Shown here: piece by piece, positions 43,501 through 52,673 of the stretch
Layout: each line of letters starts with the position of its first letter
How positions within the stretch are numbered: position 1 is the stretch's first letter
Assembly (NCBI RefSeq): GCF_963678225.1
Contig: NZ_OY782764.1
Coordinates: 2,733,001 to 2,797,000 of the forward strand
Source: an uncultured Cohaesibacter sp.
GTDB lineage: Bacteria; Pseudomonadota; Alphaproteobacteria; Rhizobiales; Cohaesibacteraceae
DNA length: 64,000 nt
Direction: 5' to 3'
The notes under the pieces: model-generated
What the model was told of the DNA's origin: nothing
What the model saw: the letters and a program-made list of their open reading frames with translations, nothing else
Databases searched by the model: none
Made by a program: the position numbers and the translations under genes

Positions 43501-46500
43501 TCAAGCAAGTTTCTCGATTTTCGCAGGCAGCCCCTGACGCACGGCAGCCCCCGAGATCGGATCCACCCAGACGCCGGGCTTGGAGCGCGTCGGGTCGATC
43601 AGGCCCAGATCATTTTGCAACACGCCGCTTGCTTGCTTCGGATCTGCTGCCATGGTGACCCCGTCGACGGTAATGTCAGCGGCCCCGAAGCGGCGATGGC
43701 CAAAGCCATGCTCGATGGCAACCGTGCCCGACACCACCCCGTCGCGCACGACGGCCACGCTCTCGATGCTGCCACCCGGTGTGGTGAGGCGCACCCTGTC
43801 ACCGGTCGTGATGCCATGGCTTTCCGCCACATCGCGACCGATATTGAGTGTGTTGGTCGCAACGATCCTCAGAAGTGTCTTGGCCCCGACGGAGTAGGAA
43901 TTCTGCAATGGCGATTTGAAGCTGATCACCTTGATCGGCCAGTCGCTTTGCGGATAGACATCAGCCACCTTGCTGCCATCGGAAAACTCCGCTTCGCGCC
44001 ATGTGGGCACGCCGGGCGAGCGCTTGCCTGTCATGGCATTGCGCGCACTGCCGACCCCTTCGTTATAGACAAGCATCGGCTTGCCGAACGGATGCGCGCT
44101 TTGTTCGCCCTTGTAGCTCTTGTCCTTATTCTCGTAGCGTCCGCCCTTGGCATAGATTGCCGCCGCCTTGCGCCATTCATCCGGCTTGAGGGTTGCTTCC
44201 AGCTGATCGCGGATGCGATCAACGCCTGATACCATCAGGTCATCGTCGCTGGCGTCCGGCACGGACGAGCCGCCGACCGTTGCCACATTCACCGCACCTC
44301 GCAGATAGAAGTCTTCGGGCTGGTTGAGCGGATGCATGGTGCCGTCCTTATCAGGGATCGCCTCATCGCCAAAACCGGGCAGGCCCATGCGTTTTGCTGT
44401 TGCGATGAGGAACATGTCGACATCAATCGGCACGCCATCGGCTGTCCTGGCGACCTTCGGGTCGACCACCGGCCAGCGGGCCGTGGTGATCTTGGTGGGC
44501 ACGCCGTTCCATGGCTTCACGAAGCCCCAGCTTTCATACATCACCGTATCCGGCACGATATAGTCGGCCAGCGCCGTGCTCTCGTTGATGAAAGGATCAA
44601 TGGAGATGATCAGCGGCACCACCTTCGGGTCTTTCAGCTTGGGCACCAGATGCTCGATGCCCGCGATGCCATAGATCGGGTTGGCGTTGCGCAGGATGAG
44701 TGCCTCGATATTGTAGGGGTATCCATTGACCATAGAGGAGAACCATTCGGTCGCCAGCCCCGGCGCATTGGGATACCATGGCCCATCGGCAGGGAAGGCC
44801 TTGCCTGCAGCTTTTTTGGCCTTGAATTCGGAGGTCTTCTCGTAAGGCACATTGCGTCCCAGTGGCAGGCCCTTGGGCTTGACGCCGCCCTTCACCTTGG
44901 CCAGGTCATAGGCAGGGCCGTTGGTGTCCGGGTACCAGCCGCCCAACATGAGGGTGCCGCCCTTCCAGTTGAGATTGCCAATGAGCGTGTTGAGCATCAT
45001 CAGCGCAAAGGCATTGTAGAAGCCCGAGCCGCTCATCATGCCGCCATGGGTGTTGACCGCTGCCTTGCGGCCATGGCTGGTGAATTCATTGGCAAGGCCG
45101 GTGATGGTCTCGACCGGAATACCGCAGGCGGCAGAATAGTCTTCATAGCTTAGCCGCCCGGCTTCCTCGCGCAGCAAAGTGAGGCCGGTCTTCACCGCAA
45201 CAGGGCCATCCTTGCTCTCTACCGTACCATCAAAGAACAGCGGCGCAGGCTGATCGCCCACCGGCACGGGGCCATTCTCAGACGCAATCATGTAAGGATC
45301 GCTATCGTCATAGGCCTTGGCGCCTTCGGCCAGCTCCAGCCCCATGTCGGAGCCGCGCAGCAGCTTGCCCATGCGCGGATGGTCTTCATCTGCGATGACC
45401 AGATGGGTAGCATTGCTCCAGTTGGCTTCGCCTGCTGCCATTGCGGCTTTCTTGGAAGGTTGGGCCAGATAGTCCTTGTTGATGCGGTCATTCTCGAACA
45501 TCCAGCGGATCATGCCCATGGCAAGGGCGCCATCCGTACCCGGAACAATCGGCAACCAGCGAGACCGATCCCCGGACGGGCCGCTCTGGGCATGGTTGAG
45601 CACCGGATCGACCACAACATAATCAAGTTTGCCATCGCTGCGGGCTTCAGCCACCAAGGCGCCAATGCGCTTGAAGGGGTTACCCGCATTGCCCGGTGCT
45701 GTGCCGATGAAAATGATGAATTCGGCTTCCTCAAAATCCGGCTTGGCGTGTGGCATCTTCTTCACATCGCCAAACATTGCGCCCGAACCCGAACGATAGG
45801 AGCCACCGCAATAGGAGCCATGGCGAGCATAGTTGGTAGAACCATAGGCCTGTTTCAGCCAGCGCAGATTCATGTTGTCTCTGCCATCATTGACCGAACT
45901 GAGCATGACCACACCATTGGCGCGGGGGCCCAGCTCAGGCGCATCGGCCTTGATGGGGGTCTCCAGATCGCGGATTTCCCGCAGGCCTGCCACCTTGCCC
46001 TCGCCAAACAGATCGCCGCCCTCAACGACTTCCTCGACAAGCTGCTCAAAGCTGATGGTTTCCCATTGGCCGGAGCCACGCGGACCGACGCGCTTTAGGG
46101 GCTTGAGCACCCGACGCGGATTGTCGATCTGATCAAGCACAGCATTGCCGCGCCCGCAGGCCGTGGAGCGATGCAGCATGCCGTCGCCCGCGCCCGGTTG
46201 CCCAAGCGCAACAAGGCTTTCACGGACCGGTGTTTCATAAGGCAGAAACTCAGTGGTGCTGAGCGGATTATAGGGATTGCCCGTAACGCGCAGCACCTTG
46301 TTGTTCGCCTTGTCGACGCGCACCCGCACACCACACATGGTAGTGCAACCGATGCACATGGCGTAGCTTACCGCCTGATCGGGGTTGAGCTCGATGTCGC
46401 CATTGGCGGCCACCTTATATTCCGGCTCAGGGGCGTTGCCGGTCAAATGCTTGCGCGGCACCTTGCCGGACCATTTGCCTCGGGTGATCTTTTTCACCGG

Positions 46501-46578
46501 CTCGGCATAGCCTGCGGCGAACGCGCCCAGCGCTCCGATAGCGACGGCGCCCTTCAATATGTTGCGACGTGTTGACAT
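43501..46578 (-). CDS. ttrA: Tetrathionate reductase catalytic subunit A (molybdopterin enzyme)
   Basis: A 1025-residue periplasmic molybdoenzyme that reduces tetrathionate to thiosulfate. The N-terminus STRRNILKGAVAIGALGAFAAG is a twin-arginine signal. An N-terminal 4Fe-4S site is formed by Cys75, Cys78, Cys82 and Cys141. HGSYCGGSYRSGSG places Cys257 as the probable Mo ligand. A molybdopterin dinucleotide-binding domain closes the protein (TLNIGRDVAESHGITTGDRVRL). The size and the ttrB/ttrC neighbours favour TtrA over other DMSO reductase relatives; arsenate or selenate activity cannot be excluded by sequence reading. It lies 11 bp after ttrC. Confidence 0.9.
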   Translation of the reverse strand: MSTRRNILKGAVAIGALGAFAAGYAEPVKKITRGKWSGKVPRKHLTGNAPEPEYKVAANGDIELNPDQAVSYAMCIGCTTMCGVRVRVDKANNKVLRVTGNPYNPLSTTEFLPYETPVRESLVALGQPGAGDGMLHRSTACGRGNAVLDQIDNPRRVLKPLKRVGPRGSGQWETISFEQLVEEVVEGGDLFGEGKVAGLREIRDLETPIKADAPELGPRANGVVMLSSVNDGRDNMNLRWLKQAYGSTNYARHGSYCGGSYRSGSGAMFGDVKKMPHAKPDFEEAEFIIFIGTAPGNAGNPFKRIGALVAEARSDGKLDYVVVDPVLNHAQSGPSGDRSRWLPIVPGTDGALAMGMIRWMFENDRINKDYLAQPSKKAAMAAGEANWSNATHLVIADEDHPRMGKLLRGSDMGLELAEGAKAYDDSDPYMIASENGPVPVGDQPAPLFFDGTVESKDGPVAVKTGLTLLREEAGRLSYEDYSAACGIPVETITGLANEFTSHGRKAAVNTHGGMMSGSGFYNAFALMMLNTLIGNLNWKGGTLMLGGWYPDTNGPAYDLAKVKGGVKPKGLPLGRNVPYEKTSEFKAKKAAGKAFPADGPWYPNAPGLATEWFSSMVNGYPYNIEALILRNANPIYGIAGIEHLVPKLKDPKVVPLIISIDPFINESTALADYIVPDTVMYESWGFVKPWNGVPTKITTARWPVVDPKVARTADGVPIDVDMFLIATAKRMGLPGFGDEAIPDKDGTMHPLNQPEDFYLRGAVNVATVGGSSVPDASDDDLMVSGVDRIRDQLEATLKPDEWRKAAAIYAKGGRYENKDKSYKGEQSAHPFGKPMLVYNEGVGSARNAMTGKRSPGVPTWREAEFSDGSKVADVYPQSDWPIKVISFKSPLQNSYSVGAKTLLRIVATNTLNIGRDVAESHGITTGDRVRLTTPGGSIESVAVVRDGVVSGTVAIEHGFGHRRFGAADITVDGVTMAADPKQASGVLQNDLGLIDPTRSKPGVWVDPISGAAVRQGLPAKIEKLA

Positions 46579-46589
46579 GGGCTTTCTCC

Positions 46590-47705
46590 TCAGACAGTGC
46601 GAGCGGTTTGGGCGGAAGAGGGAGCTGACGTGTCGTCAGGCAGGTCTGCTTCGGCCCATGGCACAAAGGTGGTGTAAAGAATGAGCAGGAAGATCCAGAG
46701 CCCGAAGGTGCCGATCACTCCCATGAGGCCTTCGATACCGGTGGGCATCAGGGCGTCATAGAGGCCGGAGCCGACCTTCGGCACCGCCTGTCCGCCCATG
46801 AAGACCGTCCAGCGGAACATCCATGCAGCGTGAATGGCGATCAGCCCCGTGACCCAGCCCGAGCGAGCCGGTAACGCCAGCGCGATGACAAAGGGAATAA
46901 CGATGGCAGCGGCAGCCCAAAGAGCGATGCGCTGCCACACGGTGAAGCCGGCAACCGAGGCGAGCGCCTCAGTGTGGCTCTGGCTGATGCCTGAAAAGGC
47001 GACCGCGAACCATAGCGCGCCGATGATGGCGACCACGCCAAGAGCCAGCGCCAGCATGCGGTTCATCTTCGCTTCCACAATAGCGCCGGTGGCAAACAGG
47101 CGACCAAGAATGAGCATCACGCCAAGCGCCCCAACAGCACCGGTTGCTGCAAACTGGAAGGGGAGAAGTGGCGTGTGCCAAAGCGGACGGGAATAGACCA
47201 CGGCCACTTCCATGCCGGTATAGGTGAGAATGCCGAGTGCAGCGACGCCTGCGCCGATGCCGATGAGGCGGGCAAATCCATTGGCCGGGCTGCCGAAAGC
47301 GAGAAAGCGGAAGAGCCATGCAAAGCGCCAGTCATCCTGTCCCCAGCGATAGAAGGCAGGCCGGTTCACCGCCCATGCATAAAGCAGTAGCAAGGTGACA
47401 TAGGACGAGACGATCCAGGCGCCCCAAGCCATCCATGAGGTGGCGTGGGTATAGACGAAGAACTCCCAGAAGCGACCCGGCTGATGCAAATCGGCCAGCA
47501 GAGCAACAGGGCCGGAAATGCCGGTCGTCACGGCTGTGATCAGCGCCAGCCGGGCATGGGGCAGGGAGGAACCACGCCCGAAGACAAAGGCAGGGAAGGT
47601 GAGAAACAGGGCAGTCGTCGACATGCCGATGAGGAAGAAATATTGCACGGCCCAAGGCAGCCAGGCGGCTTCATGGACGGCACCAACAAGCTCATGAATT
47701 TGCAT
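46590..47705 (-). CDS. ttrC: Tetrathionate reductase membrane subunit C (NrfD family)
   Basis: A polytopic NrfD-type quinol-oxidising subunit of about 371 residues with nine or so helices (for example WAVQYFFLIGMSTTALFLTFPAFVFG, PVALLADLHQPGRFWEFFVYTHATSWMAWGAWIV). It passes electrons from quinol to TtrB and TtrA. The ATG at 47705 overlaps the ttrB stop (TGATG); a GTG one codon earlier would also work. Confidence 0.92.
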   Translation of the reverse strand: MQIHELVGAVHEAAWLPWAVQYFFLIGMSTTALFLTFPAFVFGRGSSLPHARLALITAVTTGISGPVALLADLHQPGRFWEFFVYTHATSWMAWGAWIVSSYVTLLLLYAWAVNRPAFYRWGQDDWRFAWLFRFLAFGSPANGFARLIGIGAGVAALGILTYTGMEVAVVYSRPLWHTPLLPFQFAATGAVGALGVMLILGRLFATGAIVEAKMNRMLALALGVVAIIGALWFAVAFSGISQSHTEALASVAGFTVWQRIALWAAAAIVIPFVIALALPARSGWVTGLIAIHAAWMFRWTVFMGGQAVPKVGSGLYDALMPTGIEGLMGVIGTFGLWIFLLILYTTFVPWAEADLPDDTSAPSSAQTARTV

Positions 47706-48469
47706 CACCGGCCCTCCTCGTGATGGTCAATATTGGTCGTGAGCGGAGGACGATAGGCGGCTTCACCAGCCACGCGCCCGTCGAGCGCCTCGTCCAGTCC
47801 GATATAATAGACATTGGGTGCGGTATGCATTTCCGGCCGCAGAACAGAGACTTCATGTTCTTTCAGCAACTTCGACACCGTGCTTTCGGGATCATTGAGA
47901 TCCCCGAAAATACGAGCGCCACCAACACAGGTTTCCACGCAGGCCGGAAGCAGCCCCGCTTCGGTGCGATGAATACAGAAGGTGCATTTGTCAGCGGTCT
48001 GGGTCTCGTGGTTGATGAAACGGGCATCATAGGGGCAGGCCTGAACGCAATAGGCGCAGCCTACGCAACGCGATGCATCCACCAGCACCTCGCCGGTGCC
48101 TTCCTTCTTGTAGGTCGCCTCGACCGGGCAGACCTCAACGCAGGGGGGCTCGTCGCAATGGTTGCACAGCCGTGGCAGCATCACCATCGCCGGATCGCGC
48201 CCTTCCTTGACGACTTCATAAACGGAGACATGGGTGCGGAACGAATCTTCCGGCACCGCATTCTCCATGATACAGGCCACTGTGCAGGCCTGACAGCCGA
48301 TGCATTTGCGCAAGTCAACGACCATGCCCCATTTGGGGCCGGTCGTCTGGGTGCCATCGGAGGCTGAACCGGTTGCAGCTGAGGCATTGTTGGCGCCAGC
48401 GACCGTTGCCGCCGCGCCAATGCTCACCTGTCCGATCGCTCCAAGAAATTGGCGACGAGAACTGTCCAT
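47705..48469 (-). CDS. ttrB: Tetrathionate reductase iron-sulfur subunit B
   Basis: A 254-residue electron-transfer protein with a twin-arginine signal (SSRRQFLGAIGQVSIGAAATVAG) and four ferredoxin-type cysteine clusters: CIGCQACTVAC, CNHCDEPPCVEVC, CVGCAYCVQAC and CTFCIHRTEAG, each expected to hold a 4Fe-4S centre. It links TtrC and TtrA. Start at 48469 follows AAAGGA; an ATG five codons upstream (48484) is less likely. First gene of ttrBCA, with the promoter in the 180 bp before it. Confidence 0.94.
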   Translation of the reverse strand: MDSSRRQFLGAIGQVSIGAAATVAGANNASAATGSASDGTQTTGPKWGMVVDLRKCIGCQACTVACIMENAVPEDSFRTHVSVYEVVKEGRDPAMVMLPRLCNHCDEPPCVEVCPVEATYKKEGTGEVLVDASRCVGCAYCVQACPYDARFINHETQTADKCTFCIHRTEAGLLPACVETCVGGARIFGDLNDPESTVSKLLKEHEVSVLRPEMHTAPNVYYIGLDEALDGRVAGEAAYRPPLTTNIDHHEEGR

Positions 48470-48652
48470 GGCTGGTCCTTTCACTCCGCCCCGCTTTCTG
48501 CTTGCCGACTGGTTCGGCTAACGATAGGGGCGTTGGGTCTCTCAAGGACCGTCCCCTTGCCCACCAGAAAGGCGACGCAAGAAGGGCGGCCGGTCTGTTA
48601 ACCAGCCTAGAGAGAGGAGCAAAAGGAGTGAATCAGGCCAAACCCAAGGCCC

Positions 48653-48670
48653 TTAGGGGGTAACCCCTAA
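48653..48670. promoter_or_regulatory. Palindrome TTAGGGG-N4-CCCCTAA at the ttrR end / ttrB promoter region
   Basis: A perfect 7 bp inverted repeat, overlapping the ttrR stop codon and about 185 bp upstream of ttrB. It could be an operator of a LuxR/FixJ-type response regulator such as TtrR, acting on ttrBCA. A weak hairpin at the ttrR end is the alternative. Confidence 0.4.
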
Positions 48671-49293
48671 ATCTTGTCCCAATTGACTGTGACAAGCTGC
48701 CGCACCAGATCGGCGGGCGTCGTGGCCTCCATCTTGGTCATCAGGTTATGGCGGTGAATTTCCACCGTCTTGAGGCTGATTCCAAAGTCTGCGGCAATCT
48801 GTTTGTTCTGCTTGCCGTCCATGATGGCGCGGGCGACATCCACCTCGCGGCCCGTCAGGCTTTCGATGCGGCCGGCAATGGCGGCCTTGAGGGCTTCATC
48901 CTCAGCGCGTGCGCGGGCTTCCTTGAGGGCATCATTGATGCGTTCCACCAGCGCCATGCCGTTGACGGGTTTCTCAAAAAAATCCAGAGCGCCCGACTGG
49001 ATGGCCCGCACGGCCATGGGGACATCCGCGTGGGCGGTGATGATGATGACGGGTAGGGCACAGGCGCGGCGCTTCAATTCATCCAGCAGTTCCAGACCGC
49101 TCATGCCGGGCATGCGCACATCAGCCAGAATGCAGCCAATGAGCGCCCCATCAAGCCGGTCGAGCAAGTCTAACGCAGAACTGTGGGTTTCGATGGTAAG
49201 ACCAAGGGAAGAGAGCATGAAGCCGAGCCCGTCGCGCACGGCCCGATCATCATCAACGATATGAATGATTCCATCCTCATTGATCGCATTCAT
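48667..49293 (-). CDS. ttrR: Response regulator TtrR (FixJ/NarL type)
   Basis: A 208-residue two-component regulator. The receiver has acidic pocket HIVDDDRAV and phospho-acceptor Asp58 (ILADVRMPG), with Lys in FFEKPVNG. The C-terminal LuxR-type HTH is LTGREVDVARAIMDGKQNKQIAADFGISLKTVEIHRHNLM. It is the expected activator of ttrBCA in response to tetrathionate sensed by TtrS, with whose gene it overlaps by 4 bases. Confidence 0.93.
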   Translation of the reverse strand: MNAINEDGIIHIVDDDRAVRDGLGFMLSSLGLTIETHSSALDLLDRLDGALIGCILADVRMPGMSGLELLDELKRRACALPVIIITAHADVPMAVRAIQSGALDFFEKPVNGMALVERINDALKEARARAEDEALKAAIAGRIESLTGREVDVARAIMDGKQNKQIAADFGISLKTVEIHRHNLMTKMEATTPADLVRQLVTVNWDKI

Positions 49294-51071
49294 TCAGTCT
49301 CTCCTGCAGGCAGCCAGATGGCCACTTCAAGTCCCGGTCCGTCCGATGGGGAAAAGGCGCGCATGGAGCCGCCATGGGCTTCGACAATTGATCGGCTCAG
49401 CGCCAGCCCCAGCCCGATCCCCTCGGTCTTGGTTGTATAGAAGGCTTCGGCGAAATGGCCAAGATCTTCTTCATCCATACCGTGGCCAAAATCGCGCACG
49501 CTGAGCAATATGCCCCGCCCACCTTCTTCCTTCTCGCGCACCGTGAGGATAGCCTCGCGACGCTCCGCTGCCTTCTCGTTCATTGCGTCGATGGCATTTT
49601 GCACCAGATTGAGCACCACTTGCTGGATCTGGATGGGGTCGATACGCAGCGCAGGCAGGCCGGGAGCCAGATCGAGGATCACGCGCACCCCGGCGCGGTT
49701 GGCAGAAGCTGCGTAAACGGCGGCGCAATCGGCGACAAGTTCGGGCACGGTTATGGTAACGGGCTTGGATTCCTTCTTGCGCACGAAAGCCCGGATGCGC
49801 TTGACGACTTCCGCTGCGCGCTGCGCCTGTTGGGCGATTTCGGTGGATGCCAGCTCCATGTCGGCGCTGCTGAACCGATCAGCCTTGATGCGCAGCAGGC
49901 ACCCTTGCGCATAGTTGGAAATCGCCGCCAGCGGCTGGTTCAGCTCATGAGCAATGGAGGAGGCCATCTCCCCCAGAATGGAGAGGCGAGCGACATGTTC
50001 CAACTCGCGCTGATGTTGCCGGTCGGCCTCTTCGGCACGTTTACGCTCGGCCATTTCCTGCTTCAGCTTTACGTTGGTTTCCTTGAGGTCGCGGGTGCGC
50101 TTGCGCACTAGGCTCTCGATGCGCACCGAATAGATGGCCCAGAAAATCAGGGCACCCGCCAGAATGATCAGCCAGTCGCGATAATCCTCGATAAAGTCGG
50201 AAAGAGAAATCGGACCGGTGCGGGCATAGGGGCCGATCTGCAATTGCCGCAAGACGTCATGCACCGATTGATAATCCAGCGGCACCGTCCAGAGATTGCC
50301 CTCCTGAATGCTGAGGAGTGTCACGGCCACTTGCTTGGCAAAGGCGGCATCGGTCTTGGGTGTTTTGGCAAAGGGCCAGTTGGGGTAGATTGGACTGGAA
50401 ATGGCGCAGTCGGTCGGCATGTCGTGGCGGAGCGCAAAACCATGCAGCGCGCCGTAGCGGGTTGGATTTTGCTTCTGCAACAGCTCCAACGTGCAGGTGC
50501 GCATCACCGCTGCGTCGGCCTTGCCATCCAGCACTGCTTCAGCCACATTCTGCATGGGATAGCCGGTCTGGACCAACTCGACACGGCGAGGGAGCGTCGG
50601 ATCCTGCTTGTGCATTTCCGCCCAGATAACCTGAAAGCCACCAAAGGCTTCGGTGGTCATCACCGCCAGCTTCTTGCCCACCAGATCTTCCATGCTTTCA
50701 AAGTCACCGGATGTGACCAGCGTGGAGGCCACTGGCTGGTCTTCCTCAGCAGTGGCGATGCGGCTGATATGATGCCGGAATTCCAGCTCAGCATAATTGC
50801 CCGGGTTGGTGAGCACGAAATCCAGCTCGCCAGCCGTCAGCGCCGCGTCAAGACCATCAATGTCCAGAGCCACCAACTCGAAGCGCACATCGGGAAAGGC
50901 GGCGCTCAGGCTGTCCGCCGTCTGTGCCCAGTGGGTAAGGGAATGTTCAGCCCCCAGATAGTCCAGCACGCCGATCCGCTTGACTGTTTCGGCCAAGGCG
51001 GGGTGAACCCAGCATAAAAGGCCGCCCAGCAGCGCAAAGAGCCGGATGGGACGGGAAAAATAGCTTTTCAT
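49290..51071 (-). CDS. ttrS: Tetrathionate sensor histidine kinase TtrS
   Basis: A 593-residue membrane kinase: signal peptide (about 1-27), PhnD-like periplasmic binding domain (about 30-280), one membrane helix (about 299-316, LIILAGALIFWAIYSV), a coiled coil (about 320-355), the HisKA phospho-acceptor His375 in SSIAHELNQPLAAISNY, and a HATPase domain (VLNLVQNAIDAM). The PhnD-like sensor architecture is that of known TtrS proteins. It is first in the ttrSR unit, upstream of ttrBCA. Confidence 0.93.
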   Translation of the reverse strand: MKSYFSRPIRLFALLGGLLCWVHPALAETVKRIGVLDYLGAEHSLTHWAQTADSLSAAFPDVRFELVALDIDGLDAALTAGELDFVLTNPGNYAELEFRHHISRIATAEEDQPVASTLVTSGDFESMEDLVGKKLAVMTTEAFGGFQVIWAEMHKQDPTLPRRVELVQTGYPMQNVAEAVLDGKADAAVMRTCTLELLQKQNPTRYGALHGFALRHDMPTDCAISSPIYPNWPFAKTPKTDAAFAKQVAVTLLSIQEGNLWTVPLDYQSVHDVLRQLQIGPYARTGPISLSDFIEDYRDWLIILAGALIFWAIYSVRIESLVRKRTRDLKETNVKLKQEMAERKRAEEADRQHQRELEHVARLSILGEMASSIAHELNQPLAAISNYAQGCLLRIKADRFSSADMELASTEIAQQAQRAAEVVKRIRAFVRKKESKPVTITVPELVADCAAVYAASANRAGVRVILDLAPGLPALRIDPIQIQQVVLNLVQNAIDAMNEKAAERREAILTVREKEEGGRGILLSVRDFGHGMDEEDLGHFAEAFYTTKTEGIGLGLALSRSIVEAHGGSMRAFSPSDGPGLEVAIWLPAGETE

Positions 51072-51263
51072 GATAGTGGTTGGCCGCCCTCAATCCTGTT
51101 TCCTGAATCCACGTCCGAAACGTGGTCGGTGAAACGATAATGTTTTTGACCGCATTTTCATAGCCGTTTGCAAGGGGAGTATATGGCATGAAGAGGGGCT
51201 ACCTCAACGGGCGAGCAGGGGAGCCAATCCACAGACACTCCGGCCTCAAGGTTGACTAAAAAG

Positions 51264-51294
51264 AAAGGCGCCTGAAACGATCAGGCGCCTTTTT
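51264..51294. terminator. Strong bidirectional terminator after the cytochrome subunit gene
   Basis: AAAGGCGCCTGA-N5-TCAGGCGCCTTT is a perfect 12 bp stem with T-rich sequence on both sides. It lies 28 bp past the end of the gluconate dehydrogenase-type operon and separates it from ttrS. Confidence 0.92.
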
Positions 51295-51321
51295 ATTGTC
51301 GGCCAGTTGGTTAAGGCAGCA

Positions 51322-52662
51322 TCAGTGGCGTACGGCCTTGACCGCATCCGCAGTTACCGCACCGGCATCATTGCCCCAACCCTTGCGCAGGAAGGTGGCG
51401 AGGGCTGCAACATCCTCATCGCTCAAGCGCTCGGCAAAGCCGGGCATCTTCAGCTTTTCAGGACGCTTTGCCGTTGAGGGCATTTCCGCACCATAGAGGA
51501 TGGTCTCGATAAGGCCCGTGGTCTGATCAGAGGTGACGAGCGAGTTATCACTCATCGCCGGAAAGACTTCTGCCGCCCCTTTGCCGTTGGTCATGTGACA
51601 GGCCGCGCAATTGTCCATATAGAGCATTTCGCCTTCATCAAGGCCGATGCCCTTGGCCAACTTGAGCGAAGTAGCATCCGTGGCTTTGTCGATCTGACGC
51701 GGAGCGCTGAGGCTCTGGTCAGGTACAGACGGAGCCGGCTGCCGCTCGCCTTTGACGATGTGATGCAGATAAGCAACCATCGCCTCGGCGTCCTCGTCGG
51801 TCATATATTGCAGGGAATCCTTGACTGCCAGCGCCATTTCACCGGCAACCGCCGTGTGAGCATTGCGTCCGGTGGTCAGGTAGGCTTTGAGGTCGGCGGC
51901 AGACCATCTCTGTGCAGCAGAGCTGGCGCTGCGCAGGTCTGGCGCTTCCCAGCCACCAATCACGCCGCCGGAAAGGAAGCCGTCATCCTGAGCCGTCTTG
52001 CCACCCTCGGCCATGATCAGGTTGCGTGGGCTGTGACAGGAGGCACAATGGCCCGGACCCTGCACCAGATAGGCCCCGCGAGCCAACTGCTCATCAGAGG
52101 CGATGGCGTCTGTTTCAGGCTTGAAGCCGGAGGAGCCAAGGGCTACCCAGTTCCACAGGCGAATGCCCCAACGCTGGTTGAACGGGAAGGCAAGCGCCGT
52201 CTCTTCCACCTTGTTGTTCACCGCAGGCACCTCATTCATGAAGTAATCATACATGGCGCGAATGTCGGTTTCGCTGAGGTTGCGATAATTCTCGTACGGC
52301 ATGGCCGGATAGAGATGCTCGCCACCCGGAGCAATGCCGTCCACCAAGGCGGCGCGGAAGTCGTCCAGTGACCAGTTGCCGATGCCTGTCTCTTTATCAG
52401 GCGTTATGTTGGTTGCCCAGATGGTGCCCATCGGGCTTTCGATGGCGCGGCCACCGGCAAAGGGCTCGCCACCCTCAGCGGTGTGACAGGCGGCACAGTC
52501 GGCCATGCGCATGGCATATTCGCCCTGTCCGGGCGCAGGCTTCCAGTCCGCGGAAAGCGGTTCGCTGGGTTTGGTCAGTTGCGGCGGCACGAAGATAATG
52601 GCCAGAAGCACGATCACGCCAAGGCAAACCAGCCCCGCCAGAATACGAAGGTAAGTTTTCAT
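51322..52662 (-). CDS. Triheme cytochrome c subunit of an FAD-dependent dehydrogenase
   Basis: A 446-residue cytochrome c with an N-terminal membrane anchor (ILAGLVCLGVIVLLAIIFV) and three CxxCH heme sites: Cys56-His60 (CAACH), Cys206-His210 (CASCH) and Cys352-His356 (CAACH). This matches the membrane subunit of gluconate, 2-ketogluconate, sorbitol and alcohol dehydrogenases that passes electrons from the flavoprotein to ubiquinone. It is the last gene of the operon, 11 bp after the GMC subunit. Confidence 0.9.
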   Translation of the reverse strand: MKTYLRILAGLVCLGVIVLLAIIFVPPQLTKPSEPLSADWKPAPGQGEYAMRMADCAACHTAEGGEPFAGGRAIESPMGTIWATNITPDKETGIGNWSLDDFRAALVDGIAPGGEHLYPAMPYENYRNLSETDIRAMYDYFMNEVPAVNNKVEETALAFPFNQRWGIRLWNWVALGSSGFKPETDAIASDEQLARGAYLVQGPGHCASCHSPRNLIMAEGGKTAQDDGFLSGGVIGGWEAPDLRSASSAAQRWSAADLKAYLTTGRNAHTAVAGEMALAVKDSLQYMTDEDAEAMVAYLHHIVKGERQPAPSVPDQSLSAPRQIDKATDATSLKLAKGIGLDEGEMLYMDNCAACHMTNGKGAAEVFPAMSDNSLVTSDQTTGLIETILYGAEMPSTAKRPEKLKMPGFAERLSDEDVAALATFLRKGWGNDAGAVTADAVKAVRH

Positions 52663-52673
52663 CTTTCAGTCCC

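Noticed and set aside
43414-45153. Two ~270-codon open frames on the + strand
   Set aside because: Shadows opposite ttrA, whose Fe-S, Mo and Tat motifs are all in the minus-strand frame.
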